Origin: Spirosoma endophyticum
Lineage (GTDB): Bacteria; Bacteroidota; Bacteroidia; Cytophagales; Spirosomataceae
Assembly: GCF_900112365.1 (NCBI RefSeq)
Contig: NZ_FOLQ01000001.1
Span: forward strand, 248,001 to 312,000
Direction of reading: 5' to 3'
DNA length: 64,000 nucleotides
The first letter of the stretch is position 1. Every line of letters starts with the position of its first letter. The position numbers and the translations under genes were made by a program. Positions 19,213 to 27,908 of this stretch are shown in pieces. The notes under the pieces are model-generated. The model worked only from the letters and a program-made list of their open reading frames with translations. It was not told where the DNA came from and made no database searches.

Positions 19213-19615
19213 AGTAGGAATGAATAAGTTGCTAAGATAGTCAGGATTGAAATCATGTGAACCGCAAAAAAATGGCCTTTCAACACACCAATTTCCATAC
19301 TTTCGCGTCGTGAATACGTAGTATAGTCACCATTTTTATGCAAAAATGCCTGATTAATCCAACCACTTCATTTTGGATACAACTCCGCTCGATTCGGCTA
19401 CTTTTTGGCTTGCAAGCCTGCTGACCTTTGCCGTATTCATTCTGTTTATACTCGGTTTTCCGACCGGGCTGGCCTACCAGGGTGGGCTATTTTCTAAATG
19501 CCTCTGGCCTTGTTTATATTTTTAGACACGGGTCGGCGTTCCTAGAATTAGTCTACCCTGGTACGCCAGTCCGGTCGGAAAGCCAAGCGTGAACGAAGAA
19601 CAGAACGTATTAAAA
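19213..19615. other. Intergenic region with a long inverted repeat
   Basis: 403 bases. The main feature is the inverted repeat at 19454-19584. A 50-codon frame from a TTG at 19373 to the stop at 19525 reads DSATFWLASLLTFAVFILF then LGFPTGLAYQGG, which is hydrophobic and could be a small membrane peptide or a degraded gene end. I do not call it a gene. Confidence 0.45.
19454..19584. repeat. Imperfect 36-bp inverted repeat
   Basis: Arms 19454-19489 and 19549-19584 match as inverted copies at 32 of 36 positions (shared core TTTCCGACCGG, ACTGGC-type, TACCAGGGT). Both arms translate as GFPTGLAYQG in the inward-reading frame. The spacer is 59 bases. It sits between two gene ends and starts. Possibly a dispersed element; I cannot confirm further copies in this window. 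Confidence 0.6.
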
Positions 19616-22147
19616 TCATTCTCGCCGAATCAATACACCCGGCTGCTCACCCGTCGCTTTCTGCTCTTTGTACACAAGCTTTCCAGCGACCCAAACGGCT
19701 TCAATACCCGTTGACAGCGCGCTGCTATCGCCAATTCGGGCGTTGTCCTGCACCGTGTCGGGGTTGAGTAATACCAGATCAGCGTAGTAACCGGGCGCAA
19801 TGATACCCCGGTTTTTCAAGCCAAGATGTTCGGCCGAAAGGCCCGTCATCTTGTAGATGGCCGTTTCGAGTGGCATCAGTTTCTGGTCACGAACGTAGCG
19901 GCCCAGCACACGCGTAAACGCGCCGTAACCCCGCGGATGACCCGTATACGCACCATCGGAGCAGATGACGGTATGCGGCCAGATCAGAAAATTCTTTACA
20001 TCCGGTTCATCCATCGACTTACCCATAATGCCTTCAATTCCGTCTGCATCCGGGTTTTTCCGGGAGAAGGCCGACGCTTCGGCGACCAGGCCCATGAGTG
20101 TTTGAGCTGATTTTTCGTGGCGCAACTGGGCAATGTCGTCAATGGTTTTACCGGCATACGACGGATTGGCCGCAAATCGTACCAACACCGATTGCATAGG
20201 GTCGAAGAGTTGGTTGACTGCAAACTCTGCGCTGGCCGCATTCGTATAATCGCGCTTCGGGAAAAGCACCCGTAGTGTCGACATCCAGTAGTCATACGGG
20301 TAACAATCGGCGGTGATGTTAATCCCCTCGGAGCGAGCCTGTTCCAGTTGCGCCAGAATACGACTCGATTGTCCCCATTGATCACGAAGCGCGATTTTGA
20401 TGTGCGAAATCTGAACGGGCATTTTCGTGATTCGGCCAATCTGGATAATCTCGTCGATAGCATCGTCGATCATCATGTCTTCGCTACGTATATGACTGAT
20501 ATACCGGCCATTCGAATCGGCCGCGACTTGCGCCAGTTGTATGACTTCGTCGCGGTTCGAGAAAAAGGCCGATTCATATTCCAGCCCCGTCGAAAGTCCC
20601 AGCGAACCGTTATGTAACTCAGTGCGTAGCATGGTTTTCATGCGGGCAACTTCGTCAGGTTTGGCGGTCCGGTAGAGTCCATTAGCACCCATAACTTTCT
20701 GTCGTACCATGGCATGGCCGGTGTAACTCGCTACGTTCACCGCCACGGGTTGCCGTTTCAATCGGGCTTGCAACGAATCCATTGGCGTGCCTCCCCCATC
20801 CTGCCCCACCACAATCGTCGTAACGCCCTGACTGATTACCGGAAGCGCATCTGGTTTGAGGCCCCAATCATGATGGCTATGGCTATCGATGAATCCTGGT
20901 GCCAGCACCATCCCGCTGCCGTTAGTGACTGGCTCATTCGGGAAGGCTGTTAGCTCCCCTACTTCCCAGATTCTATCGTTCTGGAGTCGGACAGCCGCTT
21001 TTTTAGCCGCCAAACCCGTGCCGTCGATGAGCCGAATGTTCGTGATCAGCTTTGTTTGAGCCAACACAGGAGCCTTACCCGCCAGAATTTCCTCCGTCAC
21101 CCGACCTGCTGCACTTGTTCCGCTGGTCAGCACAATCACCGTTTGTTTTTTGTCGATGTACCGGATAATTAGCGTGCGAAAGCCAACCCAGCCACCTGTG
21201 TGTTTAATCACGTTACCACCTTCCTCAATCATCCAGCCAAACCCGTAGGGATACGTAGCACCCGAGTTGAGTTTTACGGGCGTGAAGGCTTCGCGTAACG
21301 TACTGGCCTTAATCAGTTTCTCCGTATACAGCGCCTGATCCCAGACCAGCAGGTCTTCGGCGGATGCATAAACGTTCCCATCACCAATGACCCCATCTAT
21401 TCGAATCAGGTCATTTGGTACGTTTTTGCCATTCTGCCGCTGAAAACCAAATACCCGATTTCGGGGCGTTGTCCGGCTTTTGTGGTAATAGATGTAGGTA
21501 TTTTTCAGCTTGAGCGGCCGGACAATATGCTGGTCAAAAAACGTTTCGATGGGCATCCCGCCTACTTTCGTGATGATCGACCCAAGCAGTACGTAACCCG
21601 TGTTGCAATATTCCCAGCGGTCGCCGGGCTGGAAAACAAGCGCCGGTTTGTATTGATGCAGCAACTGAAGCATCCCCTCATTGGTGAGCGTATCGAGTGG
21701 GCCAAGGTATTTCTGCGCCAGATCGAAGTATTCGGGCAAACCCGATGTGTGATTCAGCAAATGCCGAACAGTGATTTTTTCGTACGGAAAATCGGGCAGA
21801 TACGTGTGCACGGGCTCATCGTACCGCAGCTTGCCGCGCTCCTGCAACTGCATGATCATCATAGCCATAAACTGCTTCGACACCGACGCCAGATTAAATG
21901 CGGAACTGGTGTTTAGCGGTTCGTTGGTGGCGATGTTGGCGGTACCTAATGCCTTCGCATAGGTCACGTTACCTTGCTCGGCCACTAACACGACGCCATT
22001 AAACATAGCGCGGTCGTGAAGTACGGTCAAGGTAGAATCCAGCGTTTTCAGGCGAGTGGCCAGCAGGGACGTAACAGATTGTGCCTGAGCCGTAAGCTGC
22101 CCGATTACGAAGGCAAGAAGAACGTAGCGAAGTAGGTTTGACTTCAT
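19616..22147 (-). CDS. Exported fusion: class C beta-lactamase-like serine hydrolase + N-acyl-D-amino-acid deacylase
   Basis: 843 residues with a signal peptide ending AQAQ (about residue 23). Residues 40-370 form a serine beta-lactamase/D-aminopeptidase domain with S88-V-S-K91, the tyrosine motif YCN in WEYCNTGYVLLG, and HTGG. From about 385 a D-aminoacylase-type amidohydrolase begins (IRLIDGTGLAAKK) with zinc motif FIDSHSHHDWG, VVGQDGGG, and HIRSEDMMIDDAIDEI. The two together could cleave D-residue-containing peptides and deacylate N-acyl-D-amino acids in the periplasm. The stop of the Lrp gene overlaps its ATG by four bases. Confidence 0.9.
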   Translation of the reverse strand: MKSNLLRYVLLAFVIGQLTAQAQSVTSLLATRLKTLDSTLTVLHDRAMFNGVVLVAEQGNVTYAKALGTANIATNEPLNTSSAFNLASVSKQFMAMMIMQLQERGKLRYDEPVHTYLPDFPYEKITVRHLLNHTSGLPEYFDLAQKYLGPLDTLTNEGMLQLLHQYKPALVFQPGDRWEYCNTGYVLLGSIITKVGGMPIETFFDQHIVRPLKLKNTYIYYHKSRTTPRNRVFGFQRQNGKNVPNDLIRIDGVIGDGNVYASAEDLLVWDQALYTEKLIKASTLREAFTPVKLNSGATYPYGFGWMIEEGGNVIKHTGGWVGFRTLIIRYIDKKQTVIVLTSGTSAAGRVTEEILAGKAPVLAQTKLITNIRLIDGTGLAAKKAAVRLQNDRIWEVGELTAFPNEPVTNGSGMVLAPGFIDSHSHHDWGLKPDALPVISQGVTTIVVGQDGGGTPMDSLQARLKRQPVAVNVASYTGHAMVRQKVMGANGLYRTAKPDEVARMKTMLRTELHNGSLGLSTGLEYESAFFSNRDEVIQLAQVAADSNGRYISHIRSEDMMIDDAIDEIIQIGRITKMPVQISHIKIALRDQWGQSSRILAQLEQARSEGINITADCYPYDYWMSTLRVLFPKRDYTNAASAEFAVNQLFDPMQSVLVRFAANPSYAGKTIDDIAQLRHEKSAQTLMGLVAEASAFSRKNPDADGIEGIMGKSMDEPDVKNFLIWPHTVICSDGAYTGHPRGYGAFTRVLGRYVRDQKLMPLETAIYKMTGLSAEHLGLKNRGIIAPGYYADLVLLNPDTVQDNARIGDSSALSTGIEAVWVAGKLVYKEQKATGEQPGVLIRRE

Positions 22148-22608
22148 GATTTGAGAGTTGTTGGCACAACGGTTGACTGCTTAACGGCATAGAGCGCAAT
22201 GGCGCTGCTGTGAACACGTATCATCGGAAGTTTAGCCAGTTGTTGCAGAAACTGAGCGTATTGTTTAATATCACACGCCACTACTTTCAATTGATAATCA
22301 ATGGTTCCGGCCAGATGATACGCGTCCAGTACATCGGGCATCTGGCGTATGGTTTCTTCAAATTCAGCAATGTTTTCGGGCGTATAATCCGGCATCGATA
22401 CGTTGCAAAACACCACCAACGGCCGTCCTACTTTCTCAGCATTGATCAGCGCTACGTAACGCTCGATGACCCCGTCGCGCTCCATTCGTTTGATACGCTC
22501 AAAAATGGGCGTGGTGGTCATGCTGAGCTGCTCAGCCAACTCCTTAATCGTGAGTTTGGCATTCTGTTGCAACAGGGCGAGTAAACGAAGGTCAACGTCA
22601 TCGAGCAT
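22144..22608 (-). CDS. Lrp/AsnC-family regulator
   Basis: 154 residues from ATG 22608 (an in-frame TTG two codons earlier is less likely). The winged-helix region LDDVDLRLLALLQQNAKLTIKELAEQLSMTTTPIFERIKRMERDGVI is followed by the RAM ligand-binding domain (RPLVVFCNVSMPDY, then HLAGTIDYQLKVVACD). Lrp-type proteins sense amino acids and form octamers that wrap DNA. It is translationally coupled to the D-aminoacylase fusion and divergent from the dgcN-like gene. Two inverted GAATA-type sites lie just upstream. Confidence 0.92.
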   Translation of the reverse strand: MLDDVDLRLLALLQQNAKLTIKELAEQLSMTTTPIFERIKRMERDGVIERYVALINAEKVGRPLVVFCNVSMPDYTPENIAEFEETIRQMPDVLDAYHLAGTIDYQLKVVACDIKQYAQFLQQLAKLPMIRVHSSAIALYAVKQSTVVPTTLKS

Positions 22609-22617
22609 AATCAACTT

Positions 22618-22671
22618 GGAATAATATTCTTTTCAAAATGGCAAATTAATAGGTATATAGAATATTATTCC
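22618..22671. promoter_or_regulatory. Paired Lrp-like operator
   Basis: GGAATAATATTC at 22618-22629 and its exact inverse GAATATTATTCC at 22660-22671. Each half is itself nearly palindromic. The sites are 42 bases apart, four helical turns, as expected for a DNA-wrapping Lrp oligomer. They lie between the divergent lrp and dgcN-like genes, so autoregulation and control of both operons are likely. Confidence 0.65.
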
Positions 22672-22764
22672 ACTATTTAATTTATAACGCTATTTTATTC
22701 AATCAATTAAGCAATTATAAGAACGAATCTATAGATTTATCGAAATTTTTAGAACAATTAACAA

Positions 22765-23829
22765 ATGAATAATCGAGCTATTCTGCTTACTGATGGCTTG
22801 TTAAGTACGCCGAATGCCAAAACTGCACACGGTCTGATTCGCGGTACGGAGCGCTATACGGTTGTCGGAGCCATTGACGTACCGACAGATGGACAAGACG
22901 CTGGCTATATATTGGATGGGCACGTTCGGGACATTCCGGTTTTTGCCTCCGTCGAGGAAGCGTTGACCCGGCTTAATGACGTTGATTATGCCATTGTCGC
23001 CATCGCCACAAACGGGGGCGTGTTGCCGCCAACGATGCTGACCGACATTAAACGATGTCTCGAACACGGGCTTTCGATCGTCAATGGACTGCACGAATTC
23101 CTGAATGACAAACCGGAACTGGTCGCTTTATCTGAGCAATTCGGCGGAAAGCTCATCGATGTGCGTCGACCCAAAGCCAGAACCGAACTGCATTTCTGGA
23201 CGGGCGAGGTAAAGCAAATAACGGCCCCCATTATTGCGGTGATGGGCACCGATTGCGCCCTTGGCAAACGAACCACCGCCCGCTTAATCCGGGAAGCCTG
23301 CGGACGTAATGGCCTGAATGCACAAATGATTTATACCGGACAAACGGGTTGGCTACAGGGCGTTCAATATGGTTTTGTGTTTGACTCAACGCTAAATGAT
23401 TTCGTCTCGGGTGAGCTGGAACATGCGCTGGTGTCGTGCTGGCGCGAAACAGGAGCGGATGTGTTGCTGATTGAAGGACAGGCAGCCCTGCGAAATCCCA
23501 GCGGCCCCTGCGGATCGGAGTTTTTGGTGTCGGGGAATGCGCGTCACGTCGTCCTGGTTCACGCACCCAAACGGACGTATTACGACCACGACCCCGCCTG
23601 GGGGAAGATTCCATCCGTTGAATCAGAAATTGCCTTGATTCGAGTCTATAACTCGGAGGTTATTGCGCTGGCAATCAACACCGAAGATTGCAGCACCGAA
23701 GAAGCCTTTACGTATCAAAAACAATACGCCGAACAACTAGGCATTCCGGTATTATTGCCGTTACAAGAGGGTGTAGACCCAATTCTGCCGGTTCTTCAGG
23801 CACTACTTTCCAAAACTCATGCGCATTAA
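22765..23829 (+). CDS. DUF1611 protein, DgcN-like N-acetyltransferase
   Basis: 354 residues. An N-terminal Rossmann-like domain (AILLTDGLLSTPNAKTAHGLIRG, then IVAIATNGGVLPP) is followed by a P-loop-like domain with MGTDCALGKRTTARLI (about 153-168) and LLIEGQAALRNPSGPCGSEFL. This is DUF1611. In marine Proteobacteria a DUF1611 protein, DgcN, acetylates D-glutamate and its neighbour DgcA epimerises the product. Here the epimerase gene overlaps the 3' end by 11 bases, the same pairing, so a similar role is inferred, though a gamma-glutamyl or dipeptide substrate is possible. Confidence 0.85.
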   Translation: MNNRAILLTDGLLSTPNAKTAHGLIRGTERYTVVGAIDVPTDGQDAGYILDGHVRDIPVFASVEEALTRLNDVDYAIVAIATNGGVLPPTMLTDIKRCLEHGLSIVNGLHEFLNDKPELVALSEQFGGKLIDVRRPKARTELHFWTGEVKQITAPIIAVMGTDCALGKRTTARLIREACGRNGLNAQMIYTGQTGWLQGVQYGFVFDSTLNDFVSGELEHALVSCWRETGADVLLIEGQAALRNPSGPCGSEFLVSGNARHVVLVHAPKRTYYDHDPAWGKIPSVESEIALIRVYNSEVIALAINTEDCSTEEAFTYQKQYAEQLGIPVLLPLQEGVDPILPVLQALLSKTHAH

Positions 23830-24886
23830 ATCCATTCGGGCGTTCATTCAGGATCTGGCTCTGACGAAACCCTACACCATTGCCTACCAGACAACGTCGT
23901 CGGTCGAGAATGTCTTTCTGGCGATCGAACTCGACAATGGCATGGTGGGTCTTGGCGCGGCTAACCCCTCCCTCGAAGTGGTGGGGGAATCCCCGGCGCA
24001 GACGTTGCAAAACCTTACAGGTGAATGGGTTGATGGCTTAGTCGGGAAAGATATTCGACTGTTCCAGCAACTTATTAACGAGGCTAATCAACAGTTTCCC
24101 AACGCGCCCGGTACGTTGGCGGCACTCGACATTGCCCTGCATGATGCCTTCGGGCAATATTTGGGCGTACCAATTGTGCAATTTTACGGGCAGAAAATTC
24201 GATCGCTGCCAACATCCATTACTATCGGCATCATGAACGTAGCCGATACACTGATCGAAGCAGATGCCTATATTAAGCAGGGATTTCACGTACTAAAAGT
24301 TAAAACGGGGCTGGACGTAGCGGAAGACATCGAGCGCATTCTGAAACTTCGGGAAAGCTACCAAAATAAGCTGACGATACGTGTCGATGCCAATCAAGGC
24401 TATTCGCTTTCTGATTTGAACCGTTTTTACGCAGAAACAATCTCTGCCCACGTTGAACTGATCGAGCAACCATTGCCCGTTGGTCAGGAGCAGGAATTGC
24501 TGGGTTTATCAGCGGACATTCGGCAGTTGCTGGCCGCCGATGAATCGCTGAAAGGTCCGAAAGCCGCTTTGAAACTTGCTCAACAGCCGCAGCCGTTTGG
24601 TATTTACAACATCAAACTGATGAAATGCGGAGGCATCAAGGCCGCTCTTGAGATCGCTAATATTGCCAAACCTGCCGGTATTTCACTATTTTGGGGTTGC
24701 AATGACGAAAGTCGGGTGAGCATAGCCGCCGGGTTGCATGCGGCCTTCGCCAGTGCCAACACACGCTACATTGATCTCGATGGTAGTCTCGACCTGGCCG
24801 AAGATATTGTTGCGGGCGGTTTCATTATCGAAGATGGTTTCATGCGCCCCACCGATGGCGCGGGTCTGGGATTGGTTCGTCTATGA
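23819..24886 (+). CDS. Enolase-superfamily dipeptide epimerase / DgcA-like racemase
   Basis: 355 residues, complete. The capping domain (IRAFIQDLALTKPYTIAYQTTSS) and barrel carry all muconate-lactonising subgroup residues: KVKTG (catalytic lysine pair), RVDANQGY, LIEQPLP, LAADES, and NIKLMKCGG (second catalytic lysine). Known relatives are L-Ala-D/L-Glu epimerase and DgcA. It would racemise the alpha carbon of a D-Glu dipeptide or N-acetyl-D-Glu. Overlap with the DUF1611 gene indicates coupled translation. Confidence 0.9.
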   Translation: MRIKSIRAFIQDLALTKPYTIAYQTTSSVENVFLAIELDNGMVGLGAANPSLEVVGESPAQTLQNLTGEWVDGLVGKDIRLFQQLINEANQQFPNAPGTLAALDIALHDAFGQYLGVPIVQFYGQKIRSLPTSITIGIMNVADTLIEADAYIKQGFHVLKVKTGLDVAEDIERILKLRESYQNKLTIRVDANQGYSLSDLNRFYAETISAHVELIEQPLPVGQEQELLGLSADIRQLLAADESLKGPKAALKLAQQPQPFGIYNIKLMKCGGIKAALEIANIAKPAGISLFWGCNDESRVSIAAGLHAAFASANTRYIDLDGSLDLAEDIVAGGFIIEDGFMRPTDGAGLGLVRL

Positions 24887-24941
24887 TAAAGCCCTGACAA
24901 CCAGCGTCGGCTCCTGCCATTCCATACATCATACATCGAAA

Positions 24942-25871
24942 ATGCTTCCCTACTTCCCTTTCGGCCAGCAGTTTAATGACAAAATGGGCACAGCTCCACT
25001 GTCAGAAAGCGACCGACTTGTGGAAGTTGATGAGCACTATTTGCCTGAGATTGACCTGAAACGACAGCTCCTGACCGAGCTTCCTTCTTACTATTTTCAG
25101 GCCTTACCAAGCTACGAATCTGCGCAATGGGACGTAGTGAATCTTGTTTTACACAATCTTTCCCGTTTCCAGCCAGCGCAATTTTCGCTCCGTGTAGAAG
25201 GCGATAACTGGCACTGGCACAATCACCTGCTTCATGAAGAAATAACATTTACGTTCGGTGATGGGGCTTCACTTCCGCAGGCCCCGCTCGATTGGGTAGG
25301 CCGACAGGTGCAGGAAGATTTGGTACTCCTCTCAGGCGATGACGCTACGTTGGTGGCCGGTCAGCTTTGTTTCGCTAATGACTGGTCACTGGATGAAAAA
25401 ATAGGATTGCCCTTCTGGCAAATCCACGCACCGATTGTTCCGATTGTGGAGCCGATGATGCAGGCTGCCCGGAAATTCATGGAACGCCTGCCCTCTGGTC
25501 GATCTTTCTGGCGGACGAACTGGAGCGTGAAAGTGAGTGATCAGTTAGACATGACGAGCCGACACACACCCGCGCTTAAGCAACGTCTCGCTGATCGTCT
25601 CCCCTATTTAACTCCCGAGACGATCGGGCAGGAGCTTTTCGTCCGAATCGAACGCCAGACAATCACCCGTCTCCCCCAATCAGGAGCAATTTTGTTCGGT
25701 ATTCATACGTATCAGAATCTGCTCGCGCAAGAAGCCGCCGACCCTGAACGCACTAGACGTATGGCGCAGGTTTTCAGTACAACGCCCCCGGCTATGCTTG
25801 CTTACAAAGGTATGACTGCCCTCATGCCCGCGTTACTTAGTTACCTTAGCGACCGGCACCATAGCAAGTAA
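24942..25871 (+). CDS. DUF3445 protein, heme-dependent oxidative N-demethylase-like
   Basis: 309 residues from the ATG at 24942 (MLPYFPFGQQFNDKMG). An open frame extends upstream over the epimerase gene, but the family begins here. DUF3445 motifs are visible: LFLLSGDDATLVAGQLCFANDWSLDEK-type core, FWQIHAPIV, SFWRTNWSV and FVRIERQTITRLPQSGAILFGIHTY. Characterised members use a heme to oxidatively demethylate amines. It is probably in the same operon as the preceding genes (56-base gap). The substrate is unknown. Confidence 0.85.
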   Translation: MLPYFPFGQQFNDKMGTAPLSESDRLVEVDEHYLPEIDLKRQLLTELPSYYFQALPSYESAQWDVVNLVLHNLSRFQPAQFSLRVEGDNWHWHNHLLHEEITFTFGDGASLPQAPLDWVGRQVQEDLVLLSGDDATLVAGQLCFANDWSLDEKIGLPFWQIHAPIVPIVEPMMQAARKFMERLPSGRSFWRTNWSVKVSDQLDMTSRHTPALKQRLADRLPYLTPETIGQELFVRIERQTITRLPQSGAILFGIHTYQNLLAQEAADPERTRRMAQVFSTTPPAMLAYKGMTALMPALLSYLSDRHHSK

Positions 25872-25940
25872 TTATTTTGTATTATTGCAGCCGTACGAAA
25901 GAATAGATTTCTACTCAACCTTAACAGCCAAATAAAGTAT

Positions 25941-27317
25941 ATGGATAAACTCGCCCGCACAATTGAATTACGTCCCGCTATTTTATTAGTCGTTAGCGGT
26001 ATTGTGGGATCGGGTGTTTTCAAAAAAGTAGCGCCAATGGCGGCTGAATTAGGTTCCCCATTGTTGGTGCTAGCCTGCTGGATCGTAGCCGGACTGATTA
26101 GTCTCGCCGGAGCACTTACCTATGCCGAGATGGCGGGTATGTTTCCCCAATCGGGCGGGGAGTACGTCTATTTTAAAAAAGTCTACGGACGATTGTTTGC
26201 GTTTCTGTATGGCTGGGGCGCCTTCACCGTCATGCGAACGGCTACGATTGCCGCCCTCGCGCACATTTTCGGTCAATCGCTAATCTCTTTGACAAGTTTA
26301 CAAGATGATTCCGTAGAGTTTGCCGTGAAATGCGTGGCTACGCTATTAATCACGGTGTTAAGTCTGCTCAATTATCGGGGTGTTACGTTTGCTGAGGGAT
26401 TCAGCCGGGCGCTTATCTACCTGACATTCGCGGCCGTAGCCGTCATTGCCGTTATCGGTTTTCGGGCTGAAACGGGTAGCTTTACGAATTTGACTCAGGC
26501 AATTCCGAGACCTGGTGCTACGTCCCACACGCTAGTGGGTTCGCTGGTTGCCGCTTCCCTTGGCGCGTTTTGGGGGTATGAAGGCTGGAATCAGATTGGC
26601 TATATTGGCGAGGAAGTCAAAAATCCACAGCGTAATCTGCCCATTGCGCTTGGGGTCGGAACCAGTATCGTTGTGGGCATTTATGTGTTGCTGAATGTCG
26701 TCTATGTATATGTCCTCCCGATCAGTACCCTGGCTGATCTGGCCAGCGTGCCGGGTAAAATTGCGGGTGTCGAAGTAGTCCGACAGGCGGCTGGCTGGGT
26801 TGGCGCTACGTTTATTTCGGTATTGATTCTGGTAACGACCTCCAATTCAACCAATGCATCTATCCTGATGCCTGCCCGGGTATTCTACGCGATGGCTCGC
26901 GACGGGCTGTTCTTCAAAGCGGCCGCCATTATTCATCCACGGTACAAAACGCCATCGGTCGCTATTTTGCTGCAAAGCGTTTGGTCAGTCGTTTTAGTGT
27001 GGTCGGGAAGTTTCGACCAGCTCACGGACATGCTGGTCTTTGCATCCTTTATTTTCTACGGAGCTACGGCCCTTGGCGTTATTCTGCTACGTTATAAACA
27101 ACCCGATTTGCTACGTCCTTATCGGACTTTTGGCTATCCAATTGTACCTGCTTTTTTCTGTGCATGCTGTGCGTTACTGGTCTGTATGACGCTCATCAAT
27201 CAACCGCGCGAGGCCATAACTGGTTTGGGTCTGATTGCTACGGGCCTGCCTTTTTACTGGTTCTGGCGTAAACGATCCGAAGAATCCAACATAGAGAATC
27301 CGGTACTTAACGAGTAA
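25941..27317 (+). CDS. APC-family amino acid permease
   Basis: 458 residues and about twelve membrane segments. The first helix holds ILLVVSGIVGSGVFKKVAPMA, the glycine-rich unwound substrate site of APC transporters (GIVGSGVF). The FPQSGGEYVYFKKVYGRLFAFLYGW segment is typical of LAT-type members. It ends a plus-strand run of D-amino-acid genes, suggesting import of a D-amino acid or peptide-derived amino acid. Substrate direction and specificity are inferred from context only. Confidence 0.88.
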   Translation: MDKLARTIELRPAILLVVSGIVGSGVFKKVAPMAAELGSPLLVLACWIVAGLISLAGALTYAEMAGMFPQSGGEYVYFKKVYGRLFAFLYGWGAFTVMRTATIAALAHIFGQSLISLTSLQDDSVEFAVKCVATLLITVLSLLNYRGVTFAEGFSRALIYLTFAAVAVIAVIGFRAETGSFTNLTQAIPRPGATSHTLVGSLVAASLGAFWGYEGWNQIGYIGEEVKNPQRNLPIALGVGTSIVVGIYVLLNVVYVYVLPISTLADLASVPGKIAGVEVVRQAAGWVGATFISVLILVTTSNSTNASILMPARVFYAMARDGLFFKAAAIIHPRYKTPSVAILLQSVWSVVLVWSGSFDQLTDMLVFASFIFYGATALGVILLRYKQPDLLRPYRTFGYPIVPAFFCACCALLVCMTLINQPREAITGLGLIATGLPFYWFWRKRSEESNIENPVLNE

Positions 27318-27324
27318 TAAAATA

Positions 27325-27362
27325 GAACGCAGACGGTTGGCCGCGGCCAACCGTCTGCGTTC
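27325..27362. terminator. 38-bp perfect palindrome, bidirectional terminator or repeat
   Basis: GAACGCAGACGGTTGGCCG is followed at once by its exact reverse complement, with CCGCGG at the centre and no spacer. It starts eight bases after the permease stop and ends seven bases before the convergent rhodanese stop. There is no T-run, so it may be a mobile palindrome rather than a classical terminator. Confidence 0.7.
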
Positions 27363-27368
27363 CATACG

Positions 27369-27818
27369 TCAGTCAATAGCCGGGTAGCCTTTATCGAGCC
27401 AATCGGTTTTCAGATTTTTGGGGATATTCAGCAGTTTGTGATTGGTGAAGCCCATTTCGTTGAGCTTGGTGAATGCGGGGCGCACATTGGGGCATTTACT
27501 GAACGGGCAGCATCCACAGTAAATCACAATCGCCCGGTCTTTCGGCTCTTTGCTCAGCAGTTTTTCCAGTTTCGCTATGTTTTCAGCCTCATTAACTGGC
27601 CCGACGCCCACCGATGTCTTAATTGTAGCGGCTGGCCCGATGCTGATGATGAGCGGCTTTTTCGTGTCTGCGCTGGAAATCGTAGCAGCCAAATCGGCCG
27701 GTTCGAGCAGTTGCTCGGGACTCCAGGGTTCGGCTTTTTTCCAGCTTATCTGGGCGAAAACGGCGCAGAATACTATAACTGCAATAACGAATGAGGAGAT
27801 TGTTTTTTTCTGGTTCAT
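27369..27818 (-). CDS. Exported rhodanese-like protein
   Basis: 149 residues with a hydrophobic N-terminal signal or anchor (KKTISSFVIAVIVFCAVFAQ). The rhodanese-like region has AIVIYCGCCPFSKCPNVRPAFTKL (about 97-120), where the first cysteine is in the position of the sulfurtransferase nucleophile and three more follow at short spacing. The extra cysteines may bind metal or take part in thiol exchange. Periplasmic. Monocistronic, convergent with the permease gene. Confidence 0.8.
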   Translation of the reverse strand: MNQKKTISSFVIAVIVFCAVFAQISWKKAEPWSPEQLLEPADLAATISSADTKKPLIISIGPAATIKTSVGVGPVNEAENIAKLEKLLSKEPKDRAIVIYCGCCPFSKCPNVRPAFTKLNEMGFTNHKLLNIPKNLKTDWLDKGYPAID

Positions 27819-27908
27819 AACTTGATTTTTTTTCTACATCACGGAGCGATGCTGCTTATTTATAGGCAAGAAGCAATTTTAATCCTTAAGTCGGATACGC
27901 TTATCTTT

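Noticed and set aside
19373..19525. Small hydrophobic frame with TTG start
   Set aside because: It overlaps the inverted repeat, has no clear start signal or homologue, and could be chance.
24738..24941. N-terminal extension of the DUF3445 protein
   Set aside because: It overlaps the epimerase gene in another frame and lacks family similarity; the ATG at 24942 matches the family start.
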